This document shows positions 26,504 to 35,610 of a stretch of DNA of 64,000 nucleotides, piece by piece. Numbering within the stretch: the stretch's first letter is position 1; every line of letters starts with the position of its first letter. Made by a program: the position numbers and the translations under genes. Under the pieces are notes generated by a model. That model saw nothing but the letters and a program-made list of their open reading frames with translations, ran no database searches and was not told where the DNA came from. This DNA is from JBGTGG01 sp964398945. GTDB lineage: Bacteria > Bacteroidota > Bacteroidia > Cytophagales > Cyclobacteriaceae. Location of the stretch: contig CAYNOT010000008.1 of NCBI GenBank assembly GCA_964398945.1, positions 1-64,000 of the forward strand. Direction: 5' to 3'.

Positions 26504-27076
26504 TTACTGTGCTTTGTTCAATTCAAGTTTACAAATAATCTCTACTTCATCAGCTACCACATACTCACCACTGGCAAGTGCGTTGTTCCATTTCAATCCA
26601 TAATCGAAGCGTTTTATTTTGCCTTCAACTTTAAATCCTGCTTTCATTCCCCTTCCTGTATCAACGGTGCCGTTATACTTTACAGGAAAAGAAACAGCTT
26701 TTGTAACATCACGCATGGTGAAGTCGCCTTTTAAAAAATATTTACCGCCTTCTTTTACCAATTTGCCTTTGAACGTGATCGTTGGGAATTTTTCTGCATT
26801 GAAGAAATCATCACCTTTCAAGTGGCCATCCCTGCGCTCACTATCCGTATCAATGGAAGCCACCTGCGCGGTGAATTCAACAGTGGCACCGTTAAAATCC
26901 TCAGATGTGCTGGTTACGGTTGCTTCATACGCTTTGAATTCACCCTCTACTTCTGCCACTACCATGTGTGTTACATTGAAGCCGATCTTGGAGTGGCCCT
27001 TATCGATAGTCCAGTTGGTTTGTGCGCTTGCAACTGTAACCGTTAATGCTAATAGGATTGTTGATAAAAATTTCAT
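26504..27076 (-). CDS. Exported YceI-family protein
   Basis: 190 residues with a signal peptide (cleavage near ASAQT). YceI lipocalin-like barrel: WTIDKGHSKIGFNVTHM, EFTAQVASIDTDSERRDGHLKGDDFFNAEKFPTITFKG, and GDFTMRDVTKAVSFPV. Members bind polyisoprenoid or amphiphilic lipids in the periplasm. Stand-alone gene with its own 160-base upstream gap. Confidence 0.92.
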   Translation of the reverse strand: MKFLSTILLALTVTVASAQTNWTIDKGHSKIGFNVTHMVVAEVEGEFKAYEATVTSTSEDFNGATVEFTAQVASIDTDSERRDGHLKGDDFFNAEKFPTITFKGKLVKEGGKYFLKGDFTMRDVTKAVSFPVKYNGTVDTGRGMKAGFKVEGKIKRFDYGLKWNNALASGEYVVADEVEIICKLELNKAQ

Positions 27077-27242
27077 TGTTTTTTGGTTAGTTGATAATTG
27101 AATTGTAAAGATAATGCATGTTTAAACAAATACGTTCCAATGCGTGTTTATAAAACCATTAGTAAACTGATCATCAAGGTGATAAAATCAAAGATTGATC
27201 CAGCAACAAGAATTTGAATGGTTTTTTATACGGACGGTTTGA

Positions 27243-27953
27243 TTATAGTTTGAGATAAAAATCCCGGGTCAGGTTACTGTATTCTTTTGACCAGTTTCCA
27301 TTTTCGTCCAGCAACACGAGCTCATCCCTAAGTTCAGAAAACGGTTGTGTTGTAAAACTTAGCAGGGTGCGTTCCGGTGGTTTGTTGTTCTTCGTCCGGA
27401 TTTGTGCGGAGCGGGAACAATGCAAGCCCTGCTCCCGGAAAACAGATTTAATCTTCTCCTGATCGACAGCAGGAAGAATGATGCTCACTGTTCCATTTGG
27501 CCGAAGCATCTGCTTGCTGTGCATTGCTAATATATTCATCGGAAGTGTATCCGCATGACGCGCCAATATTCTTCTACCATCCGGGGGTTTCATGCTGTTG
27601 TAAAAGAAAGGCGGGTTGCACACGATGAGATCAAACGGTTCACTTGAAAACCCCTGAAGCGATTGGTGAAAAACGTTGATGCGATTTTTCCAGGGTGATT
27701 GCTCAACGTTTTGCCCCGCTTCTTTAAAAGCATGTTGCTCCATTTCGATTGCTTCGATAAATGTGCTTTCAGAAGTACGCTGTGCCAGCATCAAAGCAAT
27801 CAACCCGGTACCTGTACCGATATCCAAAATGCGCGTGGCATGTTCAGGATTTGCCCACGCACCAAGCAGTACACCATCGGTGCCCACCTTCATGGCAGCA
27901 TGTTGGTGGCGGATGGAGAATTGTTTGAAATGGAAAATGTTTTTCTCCCGCAT
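27243..27953 (-). CDS. trmN6: tRNA1(Val) (adenine-37-N6)-methyltransferase, TrmN6 family
   Basis: 236 residues. SAM site ILDIGTGTGLIALMLAQR, acidic EAIEME, and the N6-adenine catalytic motif NPPFF preceded by DLIVC. Starts FHFKQFSIRHQHAAMKVGTDGVLLGAWA, typical of YfiC/TrmN6 proteins. Modifies A37 next to the anticodon. Complete. Confidence 0.9.
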   Translation of the reverse strand: MREKNIFHFKQFSIRHQHAAMKVGTDGVLLGAWANPEHATRILDIGTGTGLIALMLAQRTSESTFIEAIEMEQHAFKEAGQNVEQSPWKNRINVFHQSLQGFSSEPFDLIVCNPPFFYNSMKPPDGRRILARHADTLPMNILAMHSKQMLRPNGTVSIILPAVDQEKIKSVFREQGLHCSRSAQIRTKNNKPPERTLLSFTTQPFSELRDELVLLDENGNWSKEYSNLTRDFYLKL

Positions 27954-28060
27954 GTGGATGCGAAAATAGGAAAGAAGGGGTTATCTTAGAACAGCGAACG
28001 GGTTTATCCAGCTACTGTTGATAGCTGATCATTCAGGAATAAAAGAAAATACAAGCGACC

Positions 28061-30541
28061 ATGCTAAGCAATAATCTCAAAATCGCATTCCGGCACCTGG
28101 GAAGAAGTAAAATATTCACCCTGCTTAATATCCTTGGCCTGTCTGTTGGCATTTCTGCCTTTCTCCTCATCACGCAGTACATCAGTTTTGAATTGAGCTT
28201 CGACCAATTCCATTCAAATAAAGACTACATATACCGCGTTGGACTTAACCGGTATTCAAATGGAGAACTGGTAGAAACGTCAGCAAAAACATTTCCGGGA
28301 GTTAGAGGTCTATTAAAGGATAACTTCCCAGAGGTAAAAGATGTTACAGGATTTTTCAAGATTCCGGCCAACACTGGTTTTTTGTTTCGATACAATGGGG
28401 AAATATACAGCGAATCAGGAGGATGGTTGAGTTCGGACTCATCCTTTTTTAATGTGTTCCCATCCCTGCTTCTTCATGGAGATGCGTCAACAGCCTTGAA
28501 AGAACCCAACAGCCTTGTGCTGTCAGAAACGTTGGCCAAAAAAATATTTGGTGACGAAAACCCGATTGGGCAAACATTGGATCGGATTGATGACCATGCT
28601 GACGGGTCAAATTATACAGTACGGGCAGTTTTGAGGGATATTCCGGGCAACTCGCACTTTCATGCAACCATCATTGAACACATTCACGACAATTGGCCTG
28701 AATCGGATGTAGAGTTATGGGGAGAAGGAAAACTTTCGACCTACGTGACCTTTTCAGAAAAAATACAACCCGGTCTGATTGAAGAAAAATTAAATACCCT
28801 GCTTAAAAAACTTGAAGAAGAGAACACCCTCCTTAAAGACACCAAAGTATTTCTTCAGCCCATCACGGACATTCATTTGTCATCCCATTGTAAGGATGAA
28901 CTTGAAGCGAATGGAAACAAAGCATTATTGTATTTGCTTGGCAGCGTTGGATTGATCATCCTGCTAATCGCATGGATAAATTATGTAAACCTTGAAACAT
29001 CGAGATTTGTTTTGCGCATTAAAGAGTTCGGGATCAGGCGTGTTATTGGTTCGGGTAAACTAAATCTCGCTGTTCAATTCCTGACCGAGTATTCCTGTCT
29101 GACGCTGGGTGCGCTTGCACTTTCTGTCATAATAATTTTCTGGCTCTCCCCTTATTATTCATACGTGACTGGGGTTCCGTTACAATGGATCCAATTCAAT
29201 CATCCCGGGGTATGGGGCGGGGCGCTTATCCTGTTTTTGATCGGGTCAATTTCAGTTGGAATCTATCCTGCGATATTCTTATTAAGATTTAACCCGGTTT
29301 CCGCACTTAAGGGAAAGCTCAGTGAGCATAGGCCCGGAAGCAAAATCAGGCAGTCATTGGTTGTCTTTCAATTCACGGCATCCATAATTTTAATTGCCTG
29401 TGTACTGACAGTTGACAAGCAACTTGATTTTATGAGGCTTCTGAACAAAGGAATTGAGTTAGAAACGGTGATCGCCATAAGGAACCCAACAGCTTATTCC
29501 AACCAGGAGTTAACAGCCAAGTATGGTGAATTTGTAGCAATGGAAAATACATTGTTGCAATACCCGGCAATTAAATCAATTGCCAGTTCATCAGCCATTC
29601 CCGGTTCCGAAATCGGATTTAGTTATATCAATTTGATTAAAAGAAATTTGAGCGACCCGTATGACCCCACCATATATAAGACGTTGTTTGTGAGTGCAGA
29701 TTTCATTTCCGCCTATAATATTGAACTGTTGGCCGGTAATACATTTTCAACACCTGCCAACTTTAACGGAGACACACCATGGGAAACTGAAAACTGGTCG
29801 TCTGTAATTTTAAACGAACGAGCCATTTATCAGCTCGGTTTTAAATCAGTTGCAGAGGCTATAAATCAGGAAGTCTACTTCGAGCCGTTTCGTGGCCCCC
29901 TGAAATGCAGGATAGTTGGCGTTATCAAAGACTATCACCACGAAGCAGTTAAGAAAGAAGTATATCCAACTATCTTGTTTCATAATTACAGTACGTTCCA
30001 GCAGGTTTACTATTCAGTCAGGTTGAATCCGGGCAGCAACCCCCGGGAGGCTTTAATACAAATAGAAAAAATCTGGAAGGAAAACTTTCCTGATCGTCCG
30101 TTTGAATATTTTTTTCTGGATGAATATTACGACAGGCAATTCAAAAGCGAAGTACACTTTCAAAAGGTATTCACATTGTTTGCCGGTATAGCCATCGTTA
30201 TCGCTTGTCTTGGTGTATTGGGGATAACACTTTTTGAAATGAATGCACGATTAAAAGAAATAAGCATAAGGAAAGTGTTGGGGGCTTCCGTTTTCGGATT
30301 GGTAATCCTGCTCTCACGCACAAATTTCAGGTTGATTTTAATTTCTTCCGGGTTAGCTGCTCCTGCCATTTATTATTTAACAAAAGAATGGCTCACTAAC
30401 TATCCAGACAGAATTGAGTTTACACCTCTGCTGACATTTGTTCCTTTAATCATTATCTCAATTATGGTTGTGCTTGTTTCAGGGATTCAAACAATAAAAG
30501 CCGCGGGCTCAAATCCAATTGACCATTTGAAAAATGAATAA
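28061..30541 (+). CDS. FtsX/MacB-type ABC transporter permease
   Basis: 826 residues. Two copies of the FtsX module: an N-terminal TM (NLKIAFRHLGRSKIFTLLNILGLSVG), a large periplasmic MacB-PCD domain, three TMs with the FGIRRVIGSGKLNL signature, then a second periplasmic domain and three final TMs with ISIRKVLGASVFG. Common in Bacteroidota, where it works with a separate ATPase; none is adjacent here. Probably exports or extracts a lipoprotein or peptide; substrate unknown. Confidence 0.9.
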   Translation: MLSNNLKIAFRHLGRSKIFTLLNILGLSVGISAFLLITQYISFELSFDQFHSNKDYIYRVGLNRYSNGELVETSAKTFPGVRGLLKDNFPEVKDVTGFFKIPANTGFLFRYNGEIYSESGGWLSSDSSFFNVFPSLLLHGDASTALKEPNSLVLSETLAKKIFGDENPIGQTLDRIDDHADGSNYTVRAVLRDIPGNSHFHATIIEHIHDNWPESDVELWGEGKLSTYVTFSEKIQPGLIEEKLNTLLKKLEEENTLLKDTKVFLQPITDIHLSSHCKDELEANGNKALLYLLGSVGLIILLIAWINYVNLETSRFVLRIKEFGIRRVIGSGKLNLAVQFLTEYSCLTLGALALSVIIIFWLSPYYSYVTGVPLQWIQFNHPGVWGGALILFLIGSISVGIYPAIFLLRFNPVSALKGKLSEHRPGSKIRQSLVVFQFTASIILIACVLTVDKQLDFMRLLNKGIELETVIAIRNPTAYSNQELTAKYGEFVAMENTLLQYPAIKSIASSSAIPGSEIGFSYINLIKRNLSDPYDPTIYKTLFVSADFISAYNIELLAGNTFSTPANFNGDTPWETENWSSVILNERAIYQLGFKSVAEAINQEVYFEPFRGPLKCRIVGVIKDYHHEAVKKEVYPTILFHNYSTFQQVYYSVRLNPGSNPREALIQIEKIWKENFPDRPFEYFFLDEYYDRQFKSEVHFQKVFTLFAGIAIVIACLGVLGITLFEMNARLKEISIRKVLGASVFGLVILLSRTNFRLILISSGLAAPAIYYLTKEWLTNYPDRIEFTPLLTFVPLIIISIMVVLVSGIQTIKAAGSNPIDHLKNE

Positions 30542-30618
30542 AGAATTGAGAGGATTACCTAATCTTTCATATGGGAAAAAGATACAGGTTCGGAAAATTT
30601 CCGGATGACCTTTCAATT

Positions 30619-30704
30619 ATAATGGAAAATATTATCCAATAATTAAATTATACTGGAAAATAATTGTATTATTAGCATAAAATACTTCCATAATGGAAAA
30701 TATT
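30619..30704. promoter_or_regulatory. Three operator-like repeats at the start of the Fic gene
   Basis: Motif ATAmTGGAAAATA occurs at 30619, 30650 and 30690. The last copy covers the ATG at 30693 and sits in a perfect palindrome TTCCAT-A-ATGGAA (30687-30699). Copy 1 extends into GGAAAATATTATCC, a near palindrome. Such spaced AT-rich sites fit autoregulation by the winged-helix N-terminus of the protein. Function is inferred. Confidence 0.45.
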
Positions 30705-32171
30705 CTACCCATTCACCTTCAAGAAGTAGTTTTCTCATCAAGTGATCCCAAGCTCAGCAAACAGATATCAAAGCTTGAAAAGTCAGGAAAGCTCAGAAAA
30801 ATTGCTCCCCGCATATTTACCCCTAATTTCAACGATAGCCCTGAAGACATTATCAGGCGCAATTTATTTATTGTCTTAGGAAGGCTTTACCCGGGGGCAG
30901 TATTAAGTCACCGGTCTGCAATAGAGTTTAAACCAACAAGTGCCGGCTATATCTTCCTTACTTATGGTTATACAAAGAAAATTCAACTTCCGGGCATTAT
31001 CCTTCGGATAATGGAAGGCGCTGGCCCAATAGAAGGGGACAATCCACTTTCCGGAGAACTTTATGCATCGCAGTTGGAAAGGGCTTTATTGGAGAACCTA
31101 CAAGTATCAAGACAGCAAGGGCCAAAATCGAAAACGCTGACATTGCCGGAAATTGAAACGCGTCTGGAACAGATTGTAAGGGTAAAAGGGGAAACCGGTT
31201 TAAATGAGTTGCGCGACAATGCAAAGATTGTATCAACGCAACTGAAGATGGTCAATGAATTCCGGAAATTGGACAAATTAATCAGCGCATTGCTTGCAAC
31301 ACACCCTGCAAGGAATCTATCCTCCCCATTAGCAATAGCGAGGGCCTTCGGAAACCCGTATGATCCGGCAAGGTTGCCTGTGTTCGAAGCATTGTTTGCG
31401 GAATTGAAAAACCTAACATTTAAGGATATCCCGGAACAAAACACAACTACCAAAGCATATAGGAATTTTGCTTTTTTTGAAGCTTATTTTTCAAACTACA
31501 TAGAAGGTACAGAGTTTGAATTGGAGGATGCAAAACGTATTATAGAAACAAAAGAGCCGATGCCATCCCGTGATGAAGATTCACATGATGTATTGGGGAC
31601 ATACAGCCTTGTAAGCAATAGGGATGAGATGAACATAACACCGTCTGATCCGGACAAACTGTTAACTATTTTATTGTACAGGCATACGGTATTGTTAAAC
31701 GCCAGGAAGTCCAAAAACCCCGGGGAATTCAAGGACAAAAACAATAGGGCCGGTGAGACACATTTCGTTGATCATTCCCTTGTCAGGGGAACATTGATAA
31801 AAGGATTTGATTTTTATCAGGCGTTGACACATCCTTTTGCAAGGGCTGCGTACATCATGTTCCTTGTGAGTGAAGTGCATCCCTTCTTAGACGGTAATGG
31901 GAGAATAGCACGCGTGATGATGAACGCTGAGTTGAGTAAAGAAAGTCAAACAAAAATAATAGTACCAACCGTTTATAGAGATGATTATTTGGGCGCGTTA
32001 AGACGGTTGACCAGACAAAATGATCCTTCCCCATATATCAGAATGCTTCAAAGGCTCCATGAATTTAGTGCAACAATAGTTGGTGAGGATGTTGACGAGA
32101 TGGAACGCAAACTGGAATTGAGCAATGCATTTAAAGAACATGATCTGGCCAAACTCAAGATTATTAAATGA
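30693..32171 (+). CDS. Fic-domain protein with N-terminal winged-helix/AbiEi-like region
   Basis: 492 residues. N-terminal about 170 look like an AbiEi-type antitoxin: a winged helix (LSKQISKLEKSGKLRKIAPRIFTP) then VLSHRSAIEF and YTKKIQLPGIILRI. The Fic domain carries HPFLDGNGRIAR (396-407), the full catalytic loop for AMP transfer from ATP. An SxxxEG motif (Ser267-Gly272, in FSNYIEG) matches the inhibitory helix that normally blocks Fic activity, so it would be class II, self-inhibited. Targets unknown. Probably DNA-binding and AMPylating in one chain, with operator-like repeats at its own start. Confidence 0.85.
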   Translation: MENILPIHLQEVVFSSSDPKLSKQISKLEKSGKLRKIAPRIFTPNFNDSPEDIIRRNLFIVLGRLYPGAVLSHRSAIEFKPTSAGYIFLTYGYTKKIQLPGIILRIMEGAGPIEGDNPLSGELYASQLERALLENLQVSRQQGPKSKTLTLPEIETRLEQIVRVKGETGLNELRDNAKIVSTQLKMVNEFRKLDKLISALLATHPARNLSSPLAIARAFGNPYDPARLPVFEALFAELKNLTFKDIPEQNTTTKAYRNFAFFEAYFSNYIEGTEFELEDAKRIIETKEPMPSRDEDSHDVLGTYSLVSNRDEMNITPSDPDKLLTILLYRHTVLLNARKSKNPGEFKDKNNRAGETHFVDHSLVRGTLIKGFDFYQALTHPFARAAYIMFLVSEVHPFLDGNGRIARVMMNAELSKESQTKIIVPTVYRDDYLGALRRLTRQNDPSPYIRMLQRLHEFSATIVGEDVDEMERKLELSNAFKEHDLAKLKIIK

Positions 32172-32297
32172 AGATAAGAAGATCTTCGGCCAACACAGGC
32201 AATTCGAACATGGAGGATATCAACCGTTTGAAATAAATAAAATCGCAGGTTTCTGATTTTTTTCGTTGATTGGGCATTGTTAGAATAATCCTCAGCT

Positions 32298-33977
32298 ATG
32301 GCTACTTACAAATCCGATCTTGAAATTGCCCAAGCGGCAACTTTAAAACCCATTGCCCAACTTGCTGATGCGTTAGGCATTAATGAAGAGGACATCGAAC
32401 TCTATGGAAAATACAAGGGCAAACTGGCACTACGGTTGATCAATGAAGAAAAAATAAAAAAGGGCAAACTCATCCTTGTCACCGCCATGACACCCACGCC
32501 TGCTGGGGAAGGAAAGACCACTACTTCCATTGGTCTTTGTGAAGGGTTGAATAAAATCGGCAAGAAAACAACGGTTGTATTGCGCGAGCCCTCCCTTGGT
32601 CCCGTGTTTGGAATGAAAGGGGGTGCAGCAGGTGGCGGCTATTCGCAAGTCGTGCCCATGGAAGATATCAACCTGCATTTTACCGGGGATTTTTCTGCGA
32701 TTGAAAAAGCAAATAATTTATTGGCCGCCTTAATCGATAATGATATTCAAAAAGTTGGTGGCGGGCTGGGCATTGATCCGCGCACCGTGGAATGGAAACG
32801 CGTGATGGACATGAATGACCGGTCGTTGCGAAATATTGTAACGGGCATGCATGGTAAAAGCGGGGGCATGATGCGCGAAACGGGTTTCAACATAACAGCC
32901 GCATCGGAGATCATGGCGATACTCTGTTTGGCAAAAGACATCGATGACTTAAAAGAAAAGATTGGAAATATTTATGTAGGCGACACGTATAGTGGCAACG
33001 CCATATTCGCGCGCGACTTGCATGCTCAAGGTGCTGTTGCGCTGTTGTTGAAAGAGGCGATCAAACCCAACCTGGTACAGACACTTGAAGGAAATCCTGC
33101 GATTATTCATGGTGGACCGTTTGCCAATATTGCACAGGGTGCAAATTCAATTATTGCAACACAAACAGGCATGAGCCTTTCCGGTTATGTTGTGACCGAA
33201 GCGGGTTTTGGATCTGACCTTGGCGCTGAGAAGTTCATCAACATTGTGAGCCCCTATGGTGGATTTACACCGCACACCATTGTGTTGGTGGCTACTATTC
33301 GTGCTTTGAAATATCATGGGGGCGTTATACGTGAAGACTTAACAAAACCAAATCTGGAGGCGGTGCAAGCCGGGTTTGCCAACCTTGAAAAACATATTGA
33401 GAACACAAAAATATTTGGTGTCCCGTGTGTGGTGTCGCTGAACAAGTTTGCAACGGATTCGCAAGAAGAGTTGGAGTGGGTGCTGGATAAATGCAATGGG
33501 ATTGGTGTGGAGATTGCGTTGGCCGAAGGTTGGGAAAAAGGCGGGGAAGGAATGACTGACTTGGCAACCAAAGTGGCGCGTGAGGCAGAAAATTTTAAAG
33601 GCAAGTATTGGCCGGTGTATGATTGGAATGCCTCCATTGTAGAGAAGATACGAACCATTGCCGTGAAGATTTACGGTGCAAGTGGCATTAAGTTATTGCC
33701 CAAGGCAAAACAAAACTTGAAACGCATCGAACGAATTGGATTGAATGGTGCTCCTGTGTGTATAGCGAAAACACAAAATTCTTTTTCGGACGATCCGAAG
33801 AAATTGGGAAGGCCAAAAGATTTTGTGATTACCGTAAGGGAAATTGAAGTGGCCGCTGGGGCGGGATTTGTGATCCCGATAACGGGTGATATGTTGCGGA
33901 TGCCGGGCTTGCCCAACGATCCCGCAGCAATGGGAATGGACATCGATAACAATGGAAAGATTTCAGGGTTATCCTGA
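32298..33977 (+). CDS. fhs: Formate-tetrahydrofolate ligase
   Basis: 559 residues, full length. Makes 10-formyl-THF from formate, ATP and THF. ATP-loop TPTPAGEGKTTT (about 65-75), LREPSLGPVFGMKGGAAGGGYSQV, DINLHFTGDF, PRTVEWKRVMDMNDR, and VREIEVAAGAGFVIPITGDMLRMPGLP are all present. Followed by a repeat and then fdhD, suggesting formate handling. Confidence 0.97.
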   Translation: MATYKSDLEIAQAATLKPIAQLADALGINEEDIELYGKYKGKLALRLINEEKIKKGKLILVTAMTPTPAGEGKTTTSIGLCEGLNKIGKKTTVVLREPSLGPVFGMKGGAAGGGYSQVVPMEDINLHFTGDFSAIEKANNLLAALIDNDIQKVGGGLGIDPRTVEWKRVMDMNDRSLRNIVTGMHGKSGGMMRETGFNITAASEIMAILCLAKDIDDLKEKIGNIYVGDTYSGNAIFARDLHAQGAVALLLKEAIKPNLVQTLEGNPAIIHGGPFANIAQGANSIIATQTGMSLSGYVVTEAGFGSDLGAEKFINIVSPYGGFTPHTIVLVATIRALKYHGGVIREDLTKPNLEAVQAGFANLEKHIENTKIFGVPCVVSLNKFATDSQEELEWVLDKCNGIGVEIALAEGWEKGGEGMTDLATKVAREAENFKGKYWPVYDWNASIVEKIRTIAVKIYGASGIKLLPKAKQNLKRIERIGLNGAPVCIAKTQNSFSDDPKKLGRPKDFVITVREIEVAAGAGFVIPITGDMLRMPGLPNDPAAMGMDIDNNGKISGLS

Positions 33978-33984
33978 ATTCTTT

Positions 33985-34062
33985 CTCGCAAAGACCGCTA
34001 AGAAGACGCTAAGTGCACAAAGACTTTGCGATTCTTTGCGAAAATCTTTGCGGGCTTTGCGT
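33985..34062. repeat. CGCAAAG/CTTTGCG inverted repeat, copy 1
   Basis: One CGCAAAG and two CGCTAAG units followed by four CTTTGCG units on the same strand, so the left half pairs with the right half in a long imperfect hairpin. Between fhs and fdhD. A second copy is at 39812-39900. Confidence 0.75.
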
Positions 34063-34082
34063 GAAGGTTTTGAGCTATTAGT

Positions 34083-34922
34083 ATGAAGTATTCTGTAAAA
34101 CACACTACAATTCAAAAAGTAAGCACTTCTTCAAGAGAAGAAAAGGCGGACCTTGTAGCTGTGGAAGAACCGTTGGAAATAAGGATTGGATATGGGCCAC
34201 TGCATGACCGTCAACAGATCCGGTTGGCCGTGACAATGCGTACACCGGGCAATGATTTTGAATTGGTGCTGGGGTTTTTATTCACCGAAGGAATACTGAC
34301 TTCTTACGATGAGGTTGAAAGCATCAAGTATTGCCTCGATGGGGGGAAAGCCGAAGAGAAAGACAATGTAGTACGCGTTGAGTTAAAACCTGAAACCGAA
34401 TTTGATCAATCAAAACTGAACCGGAATTTTTATGTTTCTTCAAGTTGTGGGGTATGTGGAAAATCTTCGATTGATTCGGTGTATACCAAGTGTAGTTTGA
34501 TTACTGATTCGTTTGTTGTTTCATCTGCACTGTTGCACTCCCTTCCGGCAAAAACACGTGAAGCACAGCTGGTTTTTGAATACACCGGAGGGATACATGC
34601 TTCAGCACTTTTTGATGTAGATGGAAATTTGAAAATGCTTCGCGAAGATGTAGGCCGGCACAATGCGCTGGATAAAATCGTGGGCGCTTCGTTGATCAAA
34701 GGTGAAGTGCCGATGACAAACACGGTTCTTTTGTTAAGCGGTCGCGCAAGTTTCGAGCTTATTCAAAAAGCAGCCATGGCGGGTATTCCGTTTGTGATGG
34801 CCGTGGGGAGCCCCTCCAGTCTGGCCATTGAATTGGCCAAAAAAACCAACATGACCTTATTAGGGTTTGTCAGGGATCAACGCTTTAATATTTATTCCGG
34901 GGGTCACCGTATTGATTGTTGA
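34083..34922 (+). CDS. fdhD: FdhD, sulfur carrier for formate dehydrogenase
   Basis: 279 residues. FdhD passes sulfur from a cysteine desulfurase to the molybdenum cofactor of formate dehydrogenase. Loop with CxxC: SSSCGVCGK (Cys122, Cys125). Also MRTPGNDFELVLGFLFTEG, EYTGGIHASALFD, LREDVGRHNALDKIVGA and SGRASFELIQKAAMAGI. Intact. No formate dehydrogenase is visible within the window. Confidence 0.95.
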   Translation: MKYSVKHTTIQKVSTSSREEKADLVAVEEPLEIRIGYGPLHDRQQIRLAVTMRTPGNDFELVLGFLFTEGILTSYDEVESIKYCLDGGKAEEKDNVVRVELKPETEFDQSKLNRNFYVSSSCGVCGKSSIDSVYTKCSLITDSFVVSSALLHSLPAKTREAQLVFEYTGGIHASALFDVDGNLKMLREDVGRHNALDKIVGASLIKGEVPMTNTVLLLSGRASFELIQKAAMAGIPFVMAVGSPSSLAIELAKKTNMTLLGFVRDQRFNIYSGGHRIDC

Positions 34923-34983
34923 TTTCACCGTTTATAAAAACCATTTTTATTATTTATGATAAGCCTATACTTTAGCATCATCC

Positions 34984-35610
34984 ATGATCAAAGTTTCCAA
35001 TCTTTCATATCAATATAACCCGCAGCAGGTACTCCGCTTCCCAGACTTTGAGGTGAAGCGTGGTGAATCTTGCTTGCTATTAGGTGAATCCGGCAGCGGA
35101 AAAACAACACTTTTACATTTGATAGGGGGTTTGTTGGGAAATTTCACAGGCACTATCCAGCTAGATGGGACCAGCATTGGTAATTTATCAGAACCCAATT
35201 TAGATGCTATCCGTGGTCAGAAAATCGGGTTCATTTTTCAACGCAATCATTTAATTGCTGCGTTGTCGGTGGAAAAGAATTTGAAACTTGCACCGTACCT
35301 CGCAGGTGTTGCCATTGATGCTGACCGGATTAAAAATACACTGGATTCAATGGGGCTGGGGAATAAGCAATTCAGTAAAGTAACAGAACTTAGCCAGGGA
35401 CAGGCGCAACGTGTGGCGATTGCCCGGGCCGTTGTCCATCGTCCGCCACTGATTTTGGCGGATGAACCCACCTCAGCTTTGGACGATTCGAATTGTGAAA
35501 AAGTAATCAACTTATTGTTGGAGGTTGCCAAGACCAATACTGCAACCTTGCTGGTCGCCACACATGATCAACGGTTGAAAAGTATCATTCCTAACCACAT
35601 CCAACTATGA
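34984..35610 (+). CDS. LolD/MacB-type ABC transporter ATPase
   Basis: 208 residues. Walker A GESGSGKT (34-41), signature LSQGQAQR (a Q in place of the usual second G of LSGGQ), Walker B LILADEPTSALD and the H-loop ATHDQ. Small MacB-like ATPase. Last 4 bases (35607-35610) overlap the next permease, so the two form a coupled pair. Confidence 0.95.
   Translation: MIKVSNLSYQYNPQQVLRFPDFEVKRGESCLLLGESGSGKTTLLHLIGGLLGNFTGTIQLDGTSIGNLSEPNLDAIRGQKIGFIFQRNHLIAALSVEKNLKLAPYLAGVAIDADRIKNTLDSMGLGNKQFSKVTELSQGQAQRVAIARAVVHRPPLILADEPTSALDDSNCEKVINLLLEVAKTNTATLLVATHDQRLKSIIPNHIQL

Noticed and set aside
34984..35610. ATPase at 34984 as LolD of the LolCDE system
   Set aside because: Only one permease follows and the third gene is DUF3299-like, so the MacB-like metal-linked operon is a better fit than LolCDE.
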